Assembly (NCBI RefSeq): GCF_000308375.1
Contig: NZ_BAFQ01000014.1
Location: 1 to 38,638 of the forward strand
Reading direction: 5' to 3'
From: Nocardia aobensis NBRC 100429
GTDB lineage: Bacteria; Actinomycetota; Actinomycetes; Mycobacteriales; Mycobacteriaceae
Length of the DNA stretch: 38,638 nucleotides
Position numbers and translations under genes: made by a program. This document shows positions 33,182 to 38,638 of the stretch, piece after piece. How positions within the stretch are numbered: position 1 is the stretch's first letter; each line of letters begins with the position of its first letter. Under the pieces are notes generated by a model, which saw only the letters and a list, made by a program, of their open reading frames with translations, made no database searches and had not been told where the DNA came from.

Positions 33182-34398
33182 CAGGCACCCGCCTCCTGCT
33201 TGACGGCAGGGTCCTGCTGTGCCGCGTCCTCTTCCTTCTTGCGCCGCAGATTCTCGGCGACCTCGGCCTCCCAGTGCTCGTTGGCCTTGGTGGTGTCGAC
33301 CTCGAATTCGAAGCGCTGCACCATCTTCGGGTCGATATCGGCGACGTCGACGTAGAACTGGTCGTACCAGCGGCGCAGCTGGTAGACCGGGCCGTCCTCC
33401 TCGCAGAGCAGCGGGTTGTCGATCTTGGACTTGTGCTTCCAGATCTCCACGTCCTGCAGGAAGCCGTCACCGAAGAAGTCGGTCATGGACTTGGCCAGCT
33501 TCTCCGCCGTCTCGTCGTCGATGCCCTTGGGCTTCTCGACCGACAGGCCGTACTGCAGCACGAACGAATCCTGCGTCACCGGGTAGTGGCAGTTGATCAG
33601 CTGGACCTTGATCTGGTAACCGCCGTAGATATTGGTCAGCGGGTTGATCATGTAGGACGGGCCGAAGTAGGACGCCTCCGACTTCAGCAGCGTCTCCCCG
33701 CCGTACTTGGCGGCCATGCCGATGTCCGGACGGCCCTTCGTCTCGAGGAACTGCGTGGCCACGTGGCCTTCGAAGACGTTCTTGAAGTACGTCGGGAAGG
33801 CGAAGTGGATGTAGAAGAAGTGGGCCATGTCCACCACGTTGTCCACGATCTCGCGGCAGTTGGCGCCCTCGATCAGCATGGTGTTCCAGGTGAACGGGGT
33901 CCAGTCGTTGTTGCGCTCTTCGACCGGGTTGCCGTCGGCGTCGGTGTAGGGCCCCTCGATATAGGGGATGGTGACGTCGTCCGGCGGCGGATTGCCCTCG
34001 TGGTCGTGCCAGACGTAGAGCTGGCCGTTGCGCTCGAGGGTGGTCCAGGCGCGGGTGCGGGCCAGCGGCGGCACGCGCCGCGCGTACGGGATCGAGGTGC
34101 AGCGGCCGTTGCCGCCCCAGCGCCAGTCGTGGAACGGGCACGCGATGGAGTCGCCCTTGATCTCGCCCATGCTGAGATCGCCGCCGAGGTGGCGGCAGTA
34201 GGCGTCGAGCACCTTCAGCTCGTCGTTGCTGTCGGCCCACACCACGAGTTTGGTGCCGAAAGCCTGCACGGCATGTGGCTTACCGTCGCGAAACGTCTCG
34301 GCCAGGCCCAGGCAATGCCAGCCCCGCGCGTACCGCGTCGGTGTCGAGCCGACGTCGATCTCGCGGACCTTCCCGCTCCGCTGTGCGGTTTCTGCCAT
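33181..34398 (-). CDS. kshA: 3-ketosteroid 9alpha-monooxygenase oxygenase KshA
   Basis: Rieske non-heme iron oxygenase that hydroxylates C9 of 3-ketosteroids. With KstD this opens ring B. 405 residues from ATG 34398, set 6 bases after GAGGAGGG (an in-frame ATG at 34404 touches it). The Rieske ligands are Cys68-x-His70 and Cys87-x2-His90 (AYCRHLGGDL, ACPFHDW). The mononuclear iron site is His193, His198 (DMAHFFYIH) and Asp316. The reductase partner KshB is not in the window. A KstR box lies 24 bp upstream. The C-terminal tail is charged (RRKKEEDAAQQDP). Confidence 0.96.
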   Translation of the reverse strand: MAETAQRSGKVREIDVGSTPTRYARGWHCLGLAETFRDGKPHAVQAFGTKLVVWADSNDELKVLDAYCRHLGGDLSMGEIKGDSIACPFHDWRWGGNGRCTSIPYARRVPPLARTRAWTTLERNGQLYVWHDHEGNPPPDDVTIPYIEGPYTDADGNPVEERNNDWTPFTWNTMLIEGANCREIVDNVVDMAHFFYIHFAFPTYFKNVFEGHVATQFLETKGRPDIGMAAKYGGETLLKSEASYFGPSYMINPLTNIYGGYQIKVQLINCHYPVTQDSFVLQYGLSVEKPKGIDDETAEKLAKSMTDFFGDGFLQDVEIWKHKSKIDNPLLCEEDGPVYQLRRWYDQFYVDVADIDPKMVQRFEFEVDTTKANEHWEAEVAENLRRKKEEDAAQQDPAVKQEAGA

Positions 34399-34421
34399 CG
34401 TCATCCCTCCTCTGGAAGTAC

Positions 34422-34435
34422 TAGAACACGTTACA
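34422..34435. promoter_or_regulatory. KstR operator of kshA
   Basis: TAGAACACGTTACA matches TnnAACnnGTTnnA exactly. It lies 23 bp upstream of the kshA start, likely over its transcription start. Confidence 0.9.
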
Positions 34436-34524
34436 AAATTGAGCGGCCCAGCGCCAGCTATTCCGTTGACTACCAGGCAAAGGTGTTCGTTATGGGACAA
34501 TGAACACCCGTTCTCGACATAAAT

Positions 34525-34538
34525 AAGAACGTGTTCTA
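34525..34538. promoter_or_regulatory. KstR operator of hsaADCB
   Basis: AAGAACGTGTTCTA matches the KstR consensus at all but the first base (A for T). TAGTCT (34537-34542) at its right edge could be the -10 of hsaA, giving a leader of ~75 bases. Two boxes 103 bp apart thus serve kshA and hsaA separately. Confidence 0.85.
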
Positions 34539-34623
34539 GTCTCAAGACAAGTATCGGTTCCGCAGAACGGAATGCGACCGATACACCCGTTCCGATTTCG
34601 ACCAGGCAGGAGCAGCCCCCGAG

Positions 34624-37641
<3,018 letters not shown>

Positions 37642-37665
37642 CGAAGCGCGGAGAGGGCGACAACC

Positions 37666-38256
37666 ATGACCGCCACGGGCGAATACCCGGAGATCGACGG
37701 CCGGCAGTTCCGGAATGTGCTGGGGCAGTTCTGCACCGGCATCACGGTGATCACCACCTTCACCGAGACCGAGGACGCCGAGCGGGCGCCGATCGGTTTC
37801 GCCTGTCAGTCCTTCGCCGCCCTCTCCCTCGACCCGCCGCTGGTACTGTTCTGCCCCACCAAAGGGTCGCGGTCCTGGGCCGCGATCGAGCAGTCGGGAC
37901 GGTTCTGCGTGAACGTCCTGGCCGAGGAGCAGCAACAGGTGTGTGCCCGCTTCGGTTCCCGCGAACCCGACAAGTTCGCCGGAATCGGCTGGAGCACTTC
38001 GGATCTGGGACTTCCGGTCCTGGGCGACGCGCTGGCCACGATCCAGTGCACGGTGGACAGCGTCGTCGACGGCGGCGATCACTACATCGTGATCGGCCGG
38101 GTACTGGCCCTGTCGGAGTCCACGGACTCCGGCAGGCCGCTTCTCTTCTACCGCGGCCAGTACACCGCCATCGAACCCGAGAAGACCACCCCGGCCCCCT
38201 GGCGGGCCGACCTCGAGCACTTCCTCACCACGACCACCCTGGATACCTGGTTGTAG
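37666..38256 (+). CDS. hsaB: Flavin reductase HsaB
   Basis: NADH-dependent FMN/FAD reductase that supplies reduced flavin to HsaA. 196 residues. The split-barrel flavin reductase fold is seen in FRNVLGQFCTGITVITT, then PIGFACQSFAALSLDPPLVLFCP and FCVNVLAEEQQ, with the C-terminal LLFYRGQY. ATG with GAGAGGG upstream, 24 bp after hsaC. It is the last gene of hsaADCB. A hairpin terminator follows. Confidence 0.95.
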   Translation: MTATGEYPEIDGRQFRNVLGQFCTGITVITTFTETEDAERAPIGFACQSFAALSLDPPLVLFCPTKGSRSWAAIEQSGRFCVNVLAEEQQQVCARFGSREPDKFAGIGWSTSDLGLPVLGDALATIQCTVDSVVDGGDHYIVIGRVLALSESTDSGRPLLFYRGQYTAIEPEKTTPAPWRADLEHFLTTTTLDTWL

Positions 38257-38274
38257 ATCTCGCGAACACAGAAC

Positions 38275-38306
38275 GAGGGCGGTCACCTTTCGCGGTGGCC
38301 GCCCTC
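38275..38306 (+). terminator. Terminator of hsaADCB
   Basis: GAGGGCGGTCACC (38275-38287) pairs with GGTGGCCGCCCTC (38294-38306), with one T-G wobble and a 6-base loop TTTCGC. It lies 18 bp after the hsaB stop. It has no long U-tract. Confidence 0.8.
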
Positions 38307-38317
38307 CGCTGTTTCGC

Positions 38318-38374
38318 GCGGCCGAGGCCGTAGTGGGCCCGCACGTCGGCGTAGCACGGTGACAGACCGGTCAT
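38318..38374 (-). pseudogene. Possible 5' remnant of a cyclopropane/mycolic acid methyltransferase gene
   Basis: On the minus strand, AGAGG and ATG 38374 start a frame MTGLSPCYADVRAHYGLGR that resembles the N-terminus of cyclopropane mycolic acid synthases (which usually continue AHYDLSDDFF). After 19 codons the resemblance ends at the hsaB terminator region. The ribosome site plus start plus family-like opening suggests a truncated gene. The match is short, so this is weak. Confidence 0.3.
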
Positions 38375-38511
38375 GGTGACCTCTGATGGTCGGCGCGGAC
38401 GGGCTCGGATTCGTCAGGCGCTGCCGTGTCCGGTGGGTGCGTTGACCGTGACCGGATCGGTCAGCATGCTGGTGATCGTCGCGGTGTGAGTTCTGTCGAT
38501 CGGGGCAGTGT

Positions 38512-38638
38512 GTGGATATCTTGAGTGAGACGGTGGCGGCTGTGCGAACCGGAATGCCCGCCTCGGGCCTGTTCGTGCGGCACGCGCCGTGGGGAAGGCG
38601 GTATCCGCTGGTCCCGGGCGCCGGTTTCCATATCGTGC
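38512..38638 (+). CDS. AraC-type regulator with cupin domain, N-terminus (partial)
   Basis: Starts GTG 38512 and runs off the window. The visible residues (DILSETVAAVRTGMPASGLF then VRHAPWGRRYPLVPGAGFHIV) are the typical opening of AraC_cupin_6 regulators, where a cupin ligand domain precedes a C-terminal AraC helix-turn-helix. Only 42 residues are seen, so neither the DNA-binding part nor the ligand can be described. The 205 bp before it hold only the remnant at 38318-38374. Confidence 0.75.
   Translation, partial: MDILSETVAAVRTGMPASGLFVRHAPWGRRYPLVPGAGFHIV

Noticed and set aside
38414..38467. 17-codon minus-strand frame MLTDPVTVNAPTGHGSA
   Set aside because: GC-rich third positions and extra in-frame residues upstream make it look like a gene end, but it is too short and has no recognisable family.

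Overview
This is high-GC DNA from a mycolic-acid actinomycete, most likely a Nocardia or close relative. The evidence is dense GTG/TTG starts, many ATGA/GTGA stop-start overlaps, and gene blocks that match the radA-disA-canB-mutY region and the cholesterol regulon of Mycobacterium tuberculosis. No database was searched. Family names come from recognised motifs, lengths and gene order.

Layout. (1) 1-4469: genome maintenance block: the 3' end of radA, disA (c-di-AMP synthase), an anchored membrane protein, a beta-carbonic anhydrase, mutY and a small membrane protein. (2) 4504-7312: a zinc-type ABC importer on the minus strand (znuA, znuC, znuB) behind a Zur-like palindrome. (3) 7386-10024: a trehalose-phosphatase fused to a GH15 glycosidase. 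(4) 10192-18123: kstR, the cholesterol repressor, facing a side-chain degradation operon (chsE3/fadE34, chsE1, chsE2, chsH2, chsH1, ltp2). (5) 18157-24610: a non-steroid interval with a TetR gene with twin operators, a ZapE/AFG1-type ATPase, a DUF4129/MoxR/DUF58 membrane cluster and a 25-residue membrane micropeptide. (6) 24637-30315: kstD and hsd4B on the minus strand, facing hsaE-hsaG-hsaF. (7) 30563-32723: a secreted protein, a TetR gene and a cupin. (8) 32864-38256: kshA with a small partner gene on the minus strand, facing hsaA-hsaD-hsaC-hsaB. (9) The right edge has the start of an AraC-type regulator.

How the genes work together. ChsE3 and ChsE1/E2-ChsH1/H2-Ltp2 shorten the sterol side chain. 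KstD and KshA open ring B to give the 9,10-seco phenol. HsaA/HsaB hydroxylate it, HsaC cleaves ring A, HsaD hydrolyses the product, and HsaE-F-G turn the C5 piece into pyruvate and an acyl-CoA. I found four KstR-type boxes (TnnAACnnGTTnnA, one with a single mismatch) and one weaker candidate, placed at all three divergent promoters, so the three blocks look like one regulon.

The least expected things are non-coding or very small: two 74-bp palindromic repeats with near-identical arms but different centres, both between convergent genes; a 93-bp inverted-repeat element inserted in frame inside chsE1; tandem BlaI-like boxes in front of a 25-residue membrane peptide; and a coupled 24-codon ORF bounded by 16-bp direct repeats between hsaD and hsaC. 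No tRNA, rRNA, CRISPR array, transposase or phage gene was seen.
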